64,000 bases of DNA from contig NZ_VEED01000014.1 in NCBI RefSeq assembly GCF_007678255.1, forward strand, positions 80,572 to 144,571, read 5' to 3'. The translations under genes were made by a program, and so were the position numbers. Below, in pieces: positions 1 to 8,757 of the stretch. Position 1 is the first letter of the stretch. Each line of letters begins with the position of its first letter. This DNA is from Bacillus sp. X1(2014) (lineage in GTDB: Bacteria > Bacillota > Bacilli > Bacillales_B > DSM-18226). The notes beneath the pieces were generated by a model. It was given only the letters and a program-made list of their open reading frames with translations, was not told the origin of the DNA and did no database searches.

Positions 1-104
1 GAATCTCCGACCGAATTATACATCTCCACTTCAACCTTTTTGATATTCTCTTCTGTACATCCTGTTAGAAGGAGAAGTGGAATGATCATCCAACTTTTCT
101 TCAT
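1..104 (-). CDS. N-terminal fragment of a putative lipoprotein (cut by window edge)
   Basis: Reading leftward, an ATG at 104 follows a G-rich ribosome site (GTGTGGGGGTATAC) and opens a frame that stays open to the window edge, giving 34 codons. The protein begins MKKSW, runs through a short hydrophobic stretch and reaches a lipobox-like LTGC, so it is probably exported and lipid-modified at the cysteine. The rest lies outside the window, so no family can be named. Confidence 0.6.
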   Translation of the reverse strand, partial: MKKSWMIIPLLLLTGCTEENIKKVEVEMYNSVGD

Positions 105-171
105 ATGTATACCCCCACACTAGACAATTTGCCCTTAGTATGAACAATCCCGCTCTCCTTTATCCAATGAA

Positions 172-202
172 AAAGGAACAGTATTGGGTTAACTGTTCCT
201 TG
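172..202 (-). terminator. Rho-independent terminator after the small membrane gene
   Basis: Inverted arms AAGGAACAGT and ACTGTTCCTT enclose a short loop, and the leftward transcript continues into a T-rich stretch. The stop codon of the upstream small gene lies inside the loop. Confidence 0.75.
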
Positions 203-398
203 GAGAGTGCTCTTGATTTTTCAATTGTTCTTCTAATTCTTTTGCCTTTTTTGCCTCGCGTTTAGAGACCAAAATGATGACGCGCATTGTTAGAAAGGCT
301 CCAATTAGGAAAATCATAAAGGTGATCGCAGCAGGTATATATTCCGATTTATCTTCCGGAAAGTATAAAAACAATGAAAGTACCGATGGATGAAACAT
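189..398 (-). CDS. Small single-pass membrane protein, unknown function
   Basis: A 69-residue frame starts at an ATG behind AAAGGGAGAAG. Residues about 22-45 form one strong hydrophobic segment (AAITFMIFLIGAFL), followed by a lysine- and glutamate-rich tail that should lie in the cytoplasm. It is flanked by a terminator and by the lipoprotein cyclophilin gene read in the same direction. I do not recognise the family; the good ribosome site and the terminator support it as real. Confidence 0.6.
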   Translation of the reverse strand: MFHPSVLSLFLYFPEDKSEYIPAAITFMIFLIGAFLTMRVIILVSKREAKKAKELEEQLKNQEHSPRNS

Positions 399-491
399 TT
401 TTCTTCTCCCTTTCTCTAAAGGAACTGCTCTAATAATTCATTATAGCAACAAAAAACATTTCATACCACTTTCTCAATTTACCTATAACTG

Positions 492-1235
492 TTATTCTTC
501 TATCACCTTTATTTTCTTAATGATTACATCCTTTTCAGGTTTATCTTGGGCGCCAACAGGTGTGTTAGCAATTTTATCCACGATATCCATGCCCTCAACC
601 ACTTGTCCAAAAACAGTATGACGATGATCAAGCCACGGTGTACCACCGTTTTTATCATATGCTTCAATAATTTCTTTTGGATATCCTGCTTTTTCCATTT
701 GTTCTTTCATGGCTGGATCCAGTGACGAGCTTTGTACAATAAAAAACTGACTTCCGTTTGTATTACTGCCAGAATTAGCCATTGATAAGGCACCGCGGAG
801 ATTATAAAGGTTTTTGGAAAATTCATCTTCAAAAGGCTGGCCATAAATGCTTTCCCCGCCAGTACCATTACCATTCGGGTCACCGCCCTGGATCATGAAA
901 TCTTTAATGACCCGATGAAAAATTAGTCCATCATAGTAGCCTTCTTTACCATGTTCAATAAAGTTTTCAACTGCTTTTGGGGCATACTTAGGAAACAATT
1001 TGATTTTTATGTTTCCCATTGACGTTTCCATTTCAACGACCTTTTCATTATCTAGAACCTCTGTTGAAAGCTGAGGATAGACAGCATTTGACACGGTTTG
1101 GTCCCCTTCCTTTTGTTCCGCTTTTGGCGTGGTCTTTTTGGTTGTTGCATCTTCTTTCTCCGTGCTTGTCCCACATGCTGCCAAAACTAGAACAATTGTA
1201 AATAATGTTAGTAAGAATTGCAGATTCTTTCTCAT
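492..1235 (-). CDS. Lipoprotein peptidyl-prolyl cis-trans isomerase (cyclophilin type)
   Basis: This 247-residue protein starts at an ATG after GGAGGAATG. It has a lipoprotein signal ending in LAACGTS, an acidic and lysine-rich linker to about residue 65, then a cyclophilin domain: [15 protein letters not shown] and, further on, GSQFFIV and [11 protein letters not shown] are the family's active-site blocks. It probably catalyses proline isomerisation on proteins outside the membrane, helping secreted proteins fold. It diverges from kapB across a short promoter gap. Family assignment is firm; the substrates are unknown. Confidence 0.9.
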   Translation of the reverse strand: MRKNLQFLLTLFTIVLVLAACGTSTEKEDATTKKTTPKAEQKEGDQTVSNAVYPQLSTEVLDNEKVVEMETSMGNIKIKLFPKYAPKAVENFIEHGKEGYYDGLIFHRVIKDFMIQGGDPNGNGTGGESIYGQPFEDEFSKNLYNLRGALSMANSGSNTNGSQFFIVQSSSLDPAMKEQMEKAGYPKEIIEAYDKNGGTPWLDHRHTVFGQVVEGMDIVDKIANTPVGAQDKPEKDVIIKKIKVIEE

Positions 1236-1351
1236 ATATCATTCCTCCAATTTTTTCACTTTAACCGAAATAAAATAATTTCACACATTGTTTTTAATTT
1301 ACTATGTTTCATATTAAAATAAAAGAGGAAAAGCGAAAGGGGTGTTTTTTT

Positions 1352-1732
1352 GTGTCAGAATTACAAATTGGTAGTATTGTAACTGCCATTTATAAAACAG
1401 GGAAATATATCGGTGAAATAACGGAGGTACGCCCGCAGCATTATTTAGTACGAGTTCTAGCTGTACTTAAACATCCCATGCAAGGAGATTTACATAGCCC
1501 TAAAGATGCAGATGTACTAATTTTTCATGAAAGAAAAGCACTCAGCTATCGTGAGCAAGCGAATATTCCCCTCAAAATGGTTAAGCCCTTTGAGAATGAG
1601 GTTCCCGATTATAAGGAGTCATTAAAAGAGGCGTTAGCCAAAATAAAACAGGACTTAGCAGAAACACCTTCAGAATGGGCTGAAATGAGTCTGAGAGCCT
1701 TGGAATCGCTTGAAAAAGATTATAAAATATAA
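1352..1732 (+). CDS. kapB: KapB, kinase-associated protein of the sporulation phosphorelay
   Basis: The frame is open from an upstream ATG at 1304, but the GTG at 1352 sits correctly behind GAAAGGGGTG and gives 126 residues, close to the B. subtilis KapB length. The sequence (SELQIGSIV, KTGKYIGEITE, HPMQGDLHSP) matches the KapB family. In B. subtilis KapB supports KinB-dependent entry into sporulation. It converges on kapD, the same neighbour as in B. subtilis, across a shared terminator. No lipobox is visible, despite the family's old lipoprotein name. Confidence 0.88.
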   Translation: MSELQIGSIVTAIYKTGKYIGEITEVRPQHYLVRVLAVLKHPMQGDLHSPKDADVLIFHERKALSYREQANIPLKMVKPFENEVPDYKESLKEALAKIKQDLAETPSEWAEMSLRALESLEKDYKI

Positions 1733-1737
1733 ATGCT

Positions 1738-1770
1738 AAAGGCCAAATCAGTTTGAATGATTTGGCCTTT
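1738..1770. terminator. Bidirectional terminator between kapB and kapD
   Basis: Arms AAAGGCCAAATCA and TGATTTGGCCTTT form a 13-bp stem between the two convergent genes, with A/T tracts on both sides. Confidence 0.85.
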
Positions 1771-2393
1771 TATGCGAATTCATTTAATAACTTTGAGAAA
1801 TCAATCCGATCCCCAATTGTCGTTGGTTCAGGTTTTTCTAAATAACGTTTATCCTTTTCAACGAGTTTGAATATATTAAAGGTAGTCAACGCATCATCAA
1901 GTGCACGATGATGTTTGCCTGTCCCTTCTTTCCCGTATTCCTGAACTGCCTTCCAAAGTCCCGTTTGATTTTGATCACCAAAGAATCGTTTATATTCCAT
2001 GGAAAGATCCAGCTCCGAAGCCTTAAGCGGAAAAGCAACCCCAGCCTTTAAACAATTATGACGAAGCACCTTCATATCCATATTTCCCCAAGTAACAATG
2101 GTTGTTTCATAATTATGCTTATTGAATTCCTCCAATTTTTTAACAAGTTCAAATATAGATAAACCCTTGTCTACCTGCTGCTGAGAGATATGTAAAAAGG
2201 ATTTACAGCGTTCAGTTAGTTTTGGGAATTTAAGTGGAGTAACAAAGGATGAAAACTGTTCTGTTACTTGATCATCTACGACTGCAACAATTCCAACTTC
2301 GATAATTTCCGCATAAAAATCCTTCATGCGTACATTCCGTTCAGGCATTGTAAACTCAAAATCGATAAATAAATGTTGCCGCCTTGCCCTCAT
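1770..2393 (-). CDS. kapD: KapD, DEDDh 3'-5' exonuclease-family inhibitor of the KinA pathway
   Basis: The longest frame begins at a GTG at 2405, but AAAGGTGGTG is better placed for the ATG at 2393, giving 207 residues (the B. subtilis protein has about 205). The exonuclease signature is clear: IDFEFT near the start (DxE), a conserved Asp in the middle, and HHRALDDA near residue 165 for the H-x4-D of the DEDDh group. In B. subtilis KapD overproduction blocks KinA-driven sporulation. A nuclease activity is expected from the motifs but its target is unknown. Confidence 0.88.
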   Translation of the reverse strand: MRARRQHLFIDFEFTMPERNVRMKDFYAEIIEVGIVAVVDDQVTEQFSSFVTPLKFPKLTERCKSFLHISQQQVDKGLSIFELVKKLEEFNKHNYETTIVTWGNMDMKVLRHNCLKAGVAFPLKASELDLSMEYKRFFGDQNQTGLWKAVQEYGKEGTGKHHRALDDALTTFNIFKLVEKDKRYLEKPEPTTIGDRIDFSKLLNEFA

Positions 2394-2546
2394 CAATTTC
2401 ACCACCTTTACGTTTACTCTTACTACATTATATAAAGAAACATGTACAAAAAATTGTGCTTTTTTTCTATTTTTTCTTATATTATAACACGAAATTAAAT
2501 TTAATTTTTTAAATTTTAAATCAATAATCAGATAAAAAGAATATGA

Positions 2547-2930
2547 TTATTTTTTTAGCTTAATGACAGCCATCGTACATCTTGATATGCATATCATGCG
2601 GTCTTGCTCGTCAGTAATTTTTATATCCCAGACTTGAGTTGATTTTCCTTGATATAGTACAGTTGCAATTGCTGTAACCTCACCCTCAGTTTTTGGCCGA
2701 ACATGATTGGCATTAATCTCTAGACCCGCGACAGCCTCCGTTTCTTTATCTACCAATTCATAGGCTCCAACGCTGGCCACTGTTTCAGCCAAAGCAACAG
2801 ATGCACCGCCGTGCAGTAATCCAAATGGCTGGCGAGTCCGCTCATCCACAGGCATGGTCGCCATAACCCTTCCTTTTTCGACTAAGGTAATCTCAATTCC
2901 TAGAGAATGTAGCAATGTATTTTCAATCAT
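2547..2930 (-). CDS. menI: Hotdog-fold acyl-CoA thioesterase, MenI/YuxO type
   Basis: This 127-residue protein starts at an ATG behind AGGAGGAAC. The block QPFGLLHGGASVALAETVAS is the PaaI-type hotdog signature with its catalytic-helix acid, and the whole sequence closely resembles B. subtilis YuxO/MenI, which hydrolyses 1,4-dihydroxy-2-naphthoyl-CoA in menaquinone synthesis. It sits beside kapD rather than next to comA, so synteny does not help. The thioesterase assignment is firm; the exact acyl-CoA substrate is inferred. Confidence 0.8.
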   Translation of the reverse strand: MIENTLLHSLGIEITLVEKGRVMATMPVDERTRQPFGLLHGGASVALAETVASVGAYELVDKETEAVAGLEINANHVRPKTEGEVTAIATVLYQGKSTQVWDIKITDEQDRMICISRCTMAVIKLKK

Positions 2931-3020
2931 CTAAGTTCCTCCTATATGTAAACAGTTGTTATCTATATAAACTATTCGCCTTTTTAACTAATTTTCCTTT
3001 AATTCATCATTTTCCGCATA

Positions 3021-3046
3021 AAAAAACAGCCCAAGAGCTGTTTTTT
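3021..3046 (-). terminator. Terminator after the Gly/Tyr/Pro-rich small gene
   Basis: Arms AAAAAACAGC and GCTGTTTTTT enclose a 6-nt loop just past the stop of the leftward gene. Confidence 0.75.
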
Positions 3047-3050
3047 CAAT

Positions 3051-3275
3051 TTAGTAATAATAAGGAGCACCGAAGCCGGGATAAAAAGCCCCAGGGTAGC
3101 CTATGGGCGGTGGGGGCGGGGGATAAAAGCCAGGATATCCGTAACCACCATAAAATGGCCGGCTAATTAATGCGCCTCCTAATAAGCCTCCTAAAAATCC
3201 TCCAAGTAATGGCAACCCGAAACCAATAAATCGTTGATCTTGAACTTGATGAGGGTTCCGATAATAAGGGTACAT
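3051..3275 (-). CDS. Small Gly/Tyr/Pro-rich protein, possibly spore- or envelope-associated
   Basis: A 74-residue protein starts at an ATG behind GAAGGAGG. Its composition is extreme: a GGFLGGLLGGAL glycine-rich stretch, then YGGYGYPGFYP, a run of six prolines, and a C-terminus ending PYYY. Such low-complexity Gly/Tyr/Pro proteins are common among Bacillus spore coat and surface proteins, but nothing here proves that role. A terminator follows directly, so it is probably transcribed alone. Confidence 0.6.
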   Translation of the reverse strand: MYPYYRNPHQVQDQRFIGFGLPLLGGFLGGLLGGALISRPFYGGYGYPGFYPPPPPPIGYPGAFYPGFGAPYYY

Positions 3276-3345
3276 GTAGCAAAACCTCCTTCCTAATACT
3301 CGCCTACACTATTTCATATGCGAAATGAAGGGGTTTGGAGTGGGC

Positions 3346-3379
3346 AAAAAAGCCTCCGAATGTCTCGTGAGGCTTTTTC
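3346..3379 (-). terminator. Terminator after pepA
   Basis: Arms AAAAAAGCCTC and GAGGCTTTTT enclose a loop just past the pepA stop codon. Confidence 0.8.
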
Positions 3380-3385
3380 AAAGCA

Positions 3386-4894
3386 TTATTTCTCTATGGG
3401 TTCAAAGCGTTCAACAAATAAGGCAAGGGTACGGGCCATAATGCCGGTTGCACCTGCTGGACCTAGATCATAGGCTTTCGCGGTGGTGGCTGTCCCAGCA
3501 ATATCCAGGTGCACCCATGGTGTCCCTTCGGCAAATTCACCGATAAAAGCCCCAGCAACCAACGCATGACCTTCACTGCCAGGGGAATTATTTAAATCGG
3601 CAACTTTACTGTTTCTTACCCGTTCAATCTCTGTTTCAAACAATGGCAGCTGCCACATTTGCTCACCGGCTTCATTCGAAGCTTCTAATACCTGTTTATA
3701 TAATGGTTCATGGTTGGTCATTGCCCCAGTTGTATGGAGACCAAGTGCGGTAATTACTCCACCTGTTAAAGTTGCGACGTCGACAAGATAGTCTGCACCG
3801 TGTTGCTTAGCATAGGTTACCGCATCCGCTAGAACAAGCCGTCCTTCAGCATCAGTATTTAATACCTCGATGGTCTTACCACACATCGATGTAATCACGT
3901 CATCAGGCTTAAAGGCATGGCCGCTAATCATATTATCCGTAGAAGGAATAACCGCGACCACATTTTGCTCCGGCTGAATTTCACCGATGATTTCCATAGC
4001 ACCAAGAACCGCAGCTGCTCCGCCCATGTCAGTTTTCATCCCAACGATCCCTGATTTCGTTTTAATGGAGTAACCGCCCGTATCAAAGGTTATGCCTTTT
4101 CCAACTAAACCTATAACATCATTCCATTCATCTTTCCCTTGATATTTAAGGACAATCATTTTAGGAGGCTCTGTTGATCCCTGATTCACGGCAAGGAAAG
4201 CTCCCATTCCAAGCTTCTCTATTTCAGCTTTATCCAAGATTTCCACCTCGAAAGCATATTTACTTCCAAGTTCTTGTGCATAATTAGCTATATCTGTTGC
4301 AGTTAACATATTGCCCGGGATGTTAACGAGCGTTCGTGCCGAATTAGTTCCTTTACCAAACGCATGTCCTACCTTTAACGAAGCTAATACTTCTTCTCCA
4401 TCAAGGCTGTCACAATAAATCGTTAGATGATCCAGCTTTTTCTCTGGCTCGTTCGATTTTTGCTTGTACCCTTCAAATTGATAAGTTGAGAGGGCAAAGG
4501 CTTCGCTCAGCGCATGGGCAGCATCCAAACCATCCACTTGTTCAGTCGTAAAGGAATCTAAATAAGTGGCTGCTTCTTCAAGTTTATTTGCCTTCACTTC
4601 CTTAAAGAGCCTTCCAAACGCAGATTTTAGTTTATCAAAGGTAAACTCTTTTTCCTTCCCAAGGCCGACAAACCAAATACGTTTTGAGCCGATTTTACCT
4701 AAACTATGTACTTTATTGATATTTTTTAACTTAGCTGAAATGTCACCTGATTTTACAAGCTCTTTTAATTGACCATTGAATGCCTCATCGAGCAATGCTA
4801 ATATTCCTGTGAATTTTTCAGGTTTATCAAAGAGTCCAATGATTAAACCTTCATGCTCTGTTGATAGTTCAAGTTCTTTTTTAACATCAAACAA
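3386..4894 (-). CDS. pepA: Leucyl (cytosol) aminopeptidase, M17 family
   Basis: This 502-residue protein starts at a TTG (4894) behind GGAGGTGAAG. The M17 signature [13 protein letters not shown] (about residue 348) and the metal-binding [10 protein letters not shown] block are intact, so it should be an active two-metal aminopeptidase removing N-terminal residues from peptides in the cytoplasm. It follows yuiC in the same direction as B. subtilis yuiE does, but a hairpin lies between them, so at least part of its transcription is probably independent. Confidence 0.93.
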   Translation of the reverse strand: MFDVKKELELSTEHEGLIIGLFDKPEKFTGILALLDEAFNGQLKELVKSGDISAKLKNINKVHSLGKIGSKRIWFVGLGKEKEFTFDKLKSAFGRLFKEVKANKLEEAATYLDSFTTEQVDGLDAAHALSEAFALSTYQFEGYKQKSNEPEKKLDHLTIYCDSLDGEEVLASLKVGHAFGKGTNSARTLVNIPGNMLTATDIANYAQELGSKYAFEVEILDKAEIEKLGMGAFLAVNQGSTEPPKMIVLKYQGKDEWNDVIGLVGKGITFDTGGYSIKTKSGIVGMKTDMGGAAAVLGAMEIIGEIQPEQNVVAVIPSTDNMISGHAFKPDDVITSMCGKTIEVLNTDAEGRLVLADAVTYAKQHGADYLVDVATLTGGVITALGLHTTGAMTNHEPLYKQVLEASNEAGEQMWQLPLFETEIERVRNSKVADLNNSPGSEGHALVAGAFIGEFAEGTPWVHLDIAGTATTAKAYDLGPAGATGIMARTLALFVERFEPIEK

Positions 4895-4977
4895 GTTACT
4901 TCACCTCCAGATTATTCGTGTTTAATTATAGCGAATATCGGTGTTTATTTCGAGCAACTAATTATTTTTTAAAAATA

Positions 4978-5005
4978 AAAAACAGGCCCAGCAGCCTGCT
5001 TTTAT
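4978..5005 (-). terminator. Terminator after yuiC
   Basis: Leftward arms GCAGGC and GCCTG with a short loop, followed by a long T tract (plus-strand A run before 4985). Confidence 0.75.
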
Positions 5006-5610
5006 CTCTTCTCAGAACTTATATACTGCCCGCGGAAGACTTGCATCGATTTATCTTCATTTAATGACTTAAGTGTTTGCTCTGTTAGTTTTCCATTACC
5101 TTTTTGTACCACATAAATATCGAGTTTCTTTTTACCCCACTTATTATAAACATCTTCAACTGTTTCATAATAAAGGTCTAGTTCATTCCCTTTGATAGCC
5201 CCGCCCTTATCAGCAACCACACCATACCCATATCCAGGGATAAAGAGAATCGTTCCAATAGGGAATACGTTTAGGTCTGCGGCAATCGTAGAAAACAAAT
5301 CACGTTTTACTTTTACACCGGAGTAAGTTATCCCATATTCAGGGTGGCCTTCACTTTTCCCTGTAGATTCTACTCCTGCTGTATAACCAGTGGCAGTAAC
5401 CGTTTGTTTAGGATATTTCGACCAATCGATTTCGTTCTCCAAGGACCTTTGGGTTCCTGAAACATGTTCAGTCGATGCAAGAACAGACCCAAACTGGTTT
5501 AAAAACAATTGTGCATTTACTCCAGAGATTGATTGGAAGGTCGCAAAGACAGCCATTAAGAAGAGACAAACCATGGCTAAACGCCTACTCCAATGTTTCA
5601 TTTTATTCAT
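5002..5610 (-). CDS. yuiC: YuiC, 3D-domain cell wall protein
   Basis: The ribosome site GGGAGGAGTG favours a start at the ATG at 5610 (or the adjacent TTG at 5613) over the longer frame from 5646. The product has about 202 residues: an N-terminal membrane or signal segment ([15 protein letters not shown]), a linker, and a C-terminal 3D domain whose landmarks are the TGYTAG start, [13 protein letters not shown] and the three aspartates of [17 protein letters not shown]. In the Sps/YuiC group this domain cleaves peptidoglycan in stationary phase. It lies between yuiB and pepA as in B. subtilis. Confidence 0.85.
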   Translation of the reverse strand: MNKMKHWSRRLAMVCLFLMAVFATFQSISGVNAQLFLNQFGSVLASTEHVSGTQRSLENEIDWSKYPKQTVTATGYTAGVESTGKSEGHPEYGITYSGVKVKRDLFSTIAADLNVFPIGTILFIPGYGYGVVADKGGAIKGNELDLYYETVEDVYNKWGKKKLDIYVVQKGNGKLTEQTLKSLNEDKSMQVFRGQYISSEKR

Positions 5611-5710
5611 CAAAATTTTCACTCCTCCCAAAATATTCATTCCCAAGTTGCAGGAAAATATTCAAAATAGGAAAAGGGAAATTTTTCATGTATTTATTGC
5701 AAATCATAAA

Positions 5711-5763
5711 AAAAGGCTTTTACCAAGAGGGAATTGTCTTTCTTTCCCCTTGGTAAAAGCCTT
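5711..5763 (-). terminator. Strong terminator after yuiB
   Basis: Near-perfect arms AAGGCTTTTACCAAG and CTTGGTAAAAGCCTT with a 20-nt loop; the leftward transcript runs into a T tract. Confidence 0.85.
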
Positions 5764-6085
5764 AAAACATTTGGTATCCATTTTTGCGTAATAGTTTAAT
5801 CGTGAAACCAGCAGCAACTGCACCAGCTAGTCCACTAATTAAAATAAGAATATCAGCAGTGGCTAACGAAGTAAACCTGTGGCCCAACTCACTAAATGCC
5901 ATTTTACTATTTGTGAAATACTCACTAAAACTCACTTTATCTACAATAAAAATGGCTACAATAGGATAAACTACAGCCATAACCCACGACATGCGCAGCA
6001 ACATATTAAGAATAAATCCAATTCCAAAAAATAAAACAAAGAAAAGTAAAATCGATATGATTAAGACAACAATGCTCATTTGCAT
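5762..6085 (-). CDS. yuiB: YuiB, small integral membrane protein
   Basis: AAGGGGGAATC places the start at the ATG at 6085, giving 107 residues, near the size of B. subtilis YuiB. There are about three hydrophobic segments: VVLIISILLFFVLFFGIGF at the start, VMAVVYPIVAIFIV in the middle and ILILISGLAGAVAAGF near the end. It has no recognisable catalytic motif and its function is unknown. The placement between yuiA and yuiC supports the name. Confidence 0.78.
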   Translation of the reverse strand: MQMSIVVLIISILLFFVLFFGIGFILNMLLRMSWVMAVVYPIVAIFIVDKVSFSEYFTNSKMAFSELGHRFTSLATADILILISGLAGAVAAGFTIKLLRKNGYQMF

Positions 6086-6175
6086 CCGAGATTCCCCCTT
6101 ATACATCAACATTTAGTGTACTGAATGTCGAAAAAGGAGTCAATATAAACGAATATTTTTCTTTTATATACAAGA

Positions 6176-6204
6176 AAAAAGCCCCTCGAATAATTCGAAG
6201 AAGC
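6176..6204 (-). terminator. Probable terminator after yuiA
   Basis: The leftward strand reads GCTTCTTCGAA, TT, then ATTCGAGGGGC and a run of six T. The stem relies on several G-T pairs, so this is less certain than its neighbours. Confidence 0.5.
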
Positions 6205-6226
6205 ATCTCAATTTATACGATAAACT

Positions 6227-6352
6227 TTATTCTTTTTTCTTGCCAGTTCCTTCGCAGCAGCTGCAGGTTTCTGATCCCCCTAGAACTAGTTGAAAATAGC
6301 CTTTCCCGGAACAATAATCACACGTTTTTGAATCTACGATCTTTACTGTCAT
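6227..6352 (-). CDS. yuiA: YuiA, 41-residue CxxC-x-G-x-G zinc-ribbon-like protein
   Basis: A short frame starts at an ATG behind AAGGAGTTGA. The 41 residues contain a DnaJ-like pair of cysteine knuckles: CDYCSGKGYF, then the spacer FQLVLGGSET, then CSCCEGTGK. This matches the tiny YuiA protein, and its place before yuiB and yuiC fits the B. subtilis order. It probably binds one zinc ion; its role is unknown. Confidence 0.8.
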   Translation of the reverse strand: MTVKIVDSKTCDYCSGKGYFQLVLGGSETCSCCEGTGKKKE

Positions 6353-6508
6353 TCTTAGTCAACTCCTTAATAATTAACTTAATTTTCTGATAATATATCA
6401 AGAATTTCCTAAAAAAGAAAGGACGGAAATCTGGCAAATTCAATCGAGAAAGCGGATACATGTCAAGTTTTCTTACAAATACTAGTTGTCACTTAAATTT
6501 TCTAAAAA

Positions 6509-7000
6509 TTACAAAAATAACTTATAAGCTGTATATCCAAACTGGTCCCCTGGGTTTAAATCATCAATACCTTGCTTCGAGAAGGTAATATCATTTCTAA
6601 TTAAATATTGGAGTATGATGGATGCATCTTTTTCATGGAGCAGTTCTTCTGGTGCCATAAATCTCGCTTCAAAAAGTTCGTTATCCTGATGACTCACCAC
6701 CTGTTCATTCACCGGTTCAAGTAGAAAATGGAGCAAATTATCGCTAATTTCTCCTTTAATCACACCAGTTCTTAGGCCAATGAGTCCCTTCACCTGACAT
6801 TGGATGCCGGTTTCTTCCAATACTTCTCTAATAACAGCCTCATCCGCTGTTTCTCCCATTTCAACAAAGCCTGCGGGCAGTGACCATTTGCCCTTTAAGC
6901 CGCCATATCGTTTCTTTACGACGAGCCATTTCCCCTCATATGACCTGACAACACCTGCAACAGCTAACCAAACCTTGCCCCGTTTTTCATGATTACTCAC
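6509..7000 (-). CDS. Nudix hydrolase
   Basis: This 163-residue protein starts at a GTG (7000) behind GAGGGGGAG. The complete Nudix box GX5EX7REUXEEXGU is present from GFVEMGETA through REVLEETGI (about residues 43-65), so metal-dependent hydrolysis of a nucleoside diphosphate derivative is expected. The preceding KGKWSLPAG is typical of the fold. It stands alone between yuiA and yumB, read leftward like both. The substrate cannot be told from the sequence. Confidence 0.88.
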   Translation of the reverse strand: MSNHEKRGKVWLAVAGVVRSYEGKWLVVKKRYGGLKGKWSLPAGFVEMGETADEAVIREVLEETGIQCQVKGLIGLRTGVIKGEISDNLLHFLLEPVNEQVVSHQDNELFEARFMAPEELLHEKDASIILQYLIRNDITFSKQGIDDLNPGDQFGYTAYKLFL

Positions 7001-7042
7001 TCAGACTCCCCCTCACAAAGTATTACTTAATTTAATCATAAC

Positions 7043-7073
7043 AAAAAAAGGACAGATATTTCTCTGCCCTTTT
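7043..7073 (-). terminator. Terminator after yumB
   Basis: Arms AAAAGGACAG and CTGCCCTTTT, one internal mismatch, in the short gap before the Nudix gene. Confidence 0.75.
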
Positions 7074-7086
7074 ATCTATAATAATT

Positions 7087-8304
7087 TTAAAAAACATTAA
7101 ATTTTCCTTTTTTCAATACAAGTCCAGCGCCGCCAATCATATAAAGAGAACGGTTATCGACTACTTTTTTCATGAAGGATGCTTTTGCACCGGTAATTTT
7201 TTTACCAAATACAACTCCGATCGCATCATCTTCGCCTAGGGAGCAAACGGTCCCTTTATTATCGAACGTGAAAGTTTCTAGCTCCGATTTATTACGAACT
7301 AAAGCCGCGATATTACGGGCACAAACTTCCCCTTGCTGCATGGCAATCTGTGCAGTCGGTGGATATGGGCGGTTGATTTCTTCATTAATCATCAATGAAC
7401 TATCACCGATCATGAAAGTATCATCGAAACCAGGAACGCGAAGATCCGGCTGAACTTTGACCCGGCCTCTCATTGCTTCAAAGCCTGATTTTTCAACAAT
7501 AGCATTCCCGCGAATTCCTGCGGCCCACACGACAGTACCCGCCTTGATTTCACGTGGTTCCTCTTCACCTTTAGCGACAAAGATGCCTTCTTCCGTACAT
7601 TCTTTAATCGCTGTTCCGATTAAGAATTCAACACCTTTTCGTTCTAATTGTGCCACTGCATAATTCACTAGTTCAGGATCAAAACCTGGGAGTACTGTTG
7701 GGGCAGCTTCGACACAAATAATTTTTACTTTATGTGAATCCACATCATACTCATGACATAATTCAGGAATTCTATTTGTTAATTCCCCAAGGAATTCAAT
7801 TCCCGTAAAGCCAGCACCACCGACAACAATAGTCAAACGATTGTCGTTTTTCTCTTCTTCCATATTGTATGTCGCAAATTGGTATTCAATATGTTCACGC
7901 AATTGACGAGAGGAGTTTACATTTGAGATTCCAAAAGCAAATTCTTTTAATCCTTTGATCCCAAATGTTTCTGGTTCACCACCAAGGGCAATAACGAGGT
8001 AGTCATAGTCGACTTCCCCTTTTTCCAAAATAACCTTCTTGTCATCTTTATTAATTTCTACGACAGTATCTTGAACAAAATCCACTTTACTGCGGTCAAT
8101 TACATCACGGATATCATAACGTACACGGTCATGATGCAATGTGCCTGCAGAAGCCTCATGCAGCCATGTGGTTTCATAATGATAGTCATTTTTATTTACT
8201 AAAACAATGTCAGCTTCATTCACGCCGATTAACTTCTGTAAGCGAACTGTTGTCATTAGTCCACCGTAACCAGCACCGAGAATAACAATTTTAGGCTTTC
8301 TCAA
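7087..8304 (-). CDS. yumB: YumB, type II NADH dehydrogenase-like flavoprotein
   Basis: The longest frame uses a GTG at 8319, but the family starts MRKPKIV, which points to the TTG at 8304 (405 residues; B. subtilis YumB has about 406). Domain landmarks are the FAD-binding GAGYGGLMT at residue 10, the NADH-binding [16 protein letters not shown], and the FAD-contact MIGDSSL near residue 300. It should oxidise NADH and pass electrons to menaquinone at the membrane. A Rex-like operator lies about 95 bp upstream, suggesting redox control. Confidence 0.9.
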   Translation of the reverse strand: MRKPKIVILGAGYGGLMTTVRLQKLIGVNEADIVLVNKNDYHYETTWLHEASAGTLHHDRVRYDIRDVIDRSKVDFVQDTVVEINKDDKKVILEKGEVDYDYLVIALGGEPETFGIKGLKEFAFGISNVNSSRQLREHIEYQFATYNMEEEKNDNRLTIVVGGAGFTGIEFLGELTNRIPELCHEYDVDSHKVKIICVEAAPTVLPGFDPELVNYAVAQLERKGVEFLIGTAIKECTEEGIFVAKGEEEPREIKAGTVVWAAGIRGNAIVEKSGFEAMRGRVKVQPDLRVPGFDDTFMIGDSSLMINEEINRPYPPTAQIAMQQGEVCARNIAALVRNKSELETFTFDNKGTVCSLGEDDAIGVVFGKKITGAKASFMKKVVDNRSLYMIGGAGLVLKKGKFNVF

Positions 8305-8397
8305 AGTGATCACTTCCACCCTTTATTTTTTAGATAATCCCTTTTTTCTTAGTTTCCACTGCTATGACCATTTTTATTTTGTATAATAAAAAAATGT

Positions 8398-8415
8398 ATG
8401 TGATATAATTCACGA
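8398..8415. promoter_or_regulatory. Rex-like (or Fnr-like) operator upstream of yumB
   Basis: The 18-mer ATGTGATATAATTCACGA matches the Rex consensus TTGTGAA-N4-TTCACAA at 11 of 14 defined bases. It also fits the Fnr/Crp pattern TGTGA-N6-TCACA with one mismatch. Its centre reads TATAAT, so binding could block a promoter. Confidence 0.5.
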
Positions 8416-8495
8416 ATAAGGCCAAAAAAAACAAGTTTCCTGGTATCCATATAGATCAAGCAAGGAAATTACTAAGAATGCTATATATTACTACT

Positions 8496-8522
8496 TGACA
8501 TAAAAATTTGCTTTTTATGTCA
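8496..8522. promoter_or_regulatory. 11-bp palindrome, candidate operator
   Basis: TGACATAAAAA and TTTTTATGTCA are perfect inverted arms around a 5-nt centre. There is no T tract, so it is more like a protein-binding site than a terminator. The binding protein is unknown. Confidence 0.45.
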
Positions 8523-8757
8523 CAAAAAATTAACAATCTATCCTCAATACATCTTATGCTACTTTTACACGATTATCAAGCGATTTTCATAAATTTTTCT
8601 TTAAGTTTTAGAGATTATTGAATTGGATTTGACTAATAAATAATATTTTGAAAATTGCCTTAGTTTTGAATATTCCACCCCTTAAAGATGTGAGAATTTT
8701 TTGTTTTATGATATTATGAATGAAGGAGTCTGTTACTACAGGTTGGGGGGATGCGGA

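Larger units (their letters stand above)
8305..8757. promoter_or_regulatory. Divergent control region between yumB and yumC
   Basis: This 450-bp AT-rich gap separates two divergent oxidoreductase genes. It holds a Rex/Fnr-like operator (8398-8415) and an 11-bp perfect palindrome (8496-8522), both listed separately. No convincing small gene was found: an upstream extension of the yumC frame to 8701 lacks a ribosome site. Confidence 0.6.

Noticed and set aside
1304..1351. Upstream ATG start for kapB
   Set aside because: The GTG at 1352 has the correctly spaced ribosome site, and the ribosome site itself lies inside the upstream extension.
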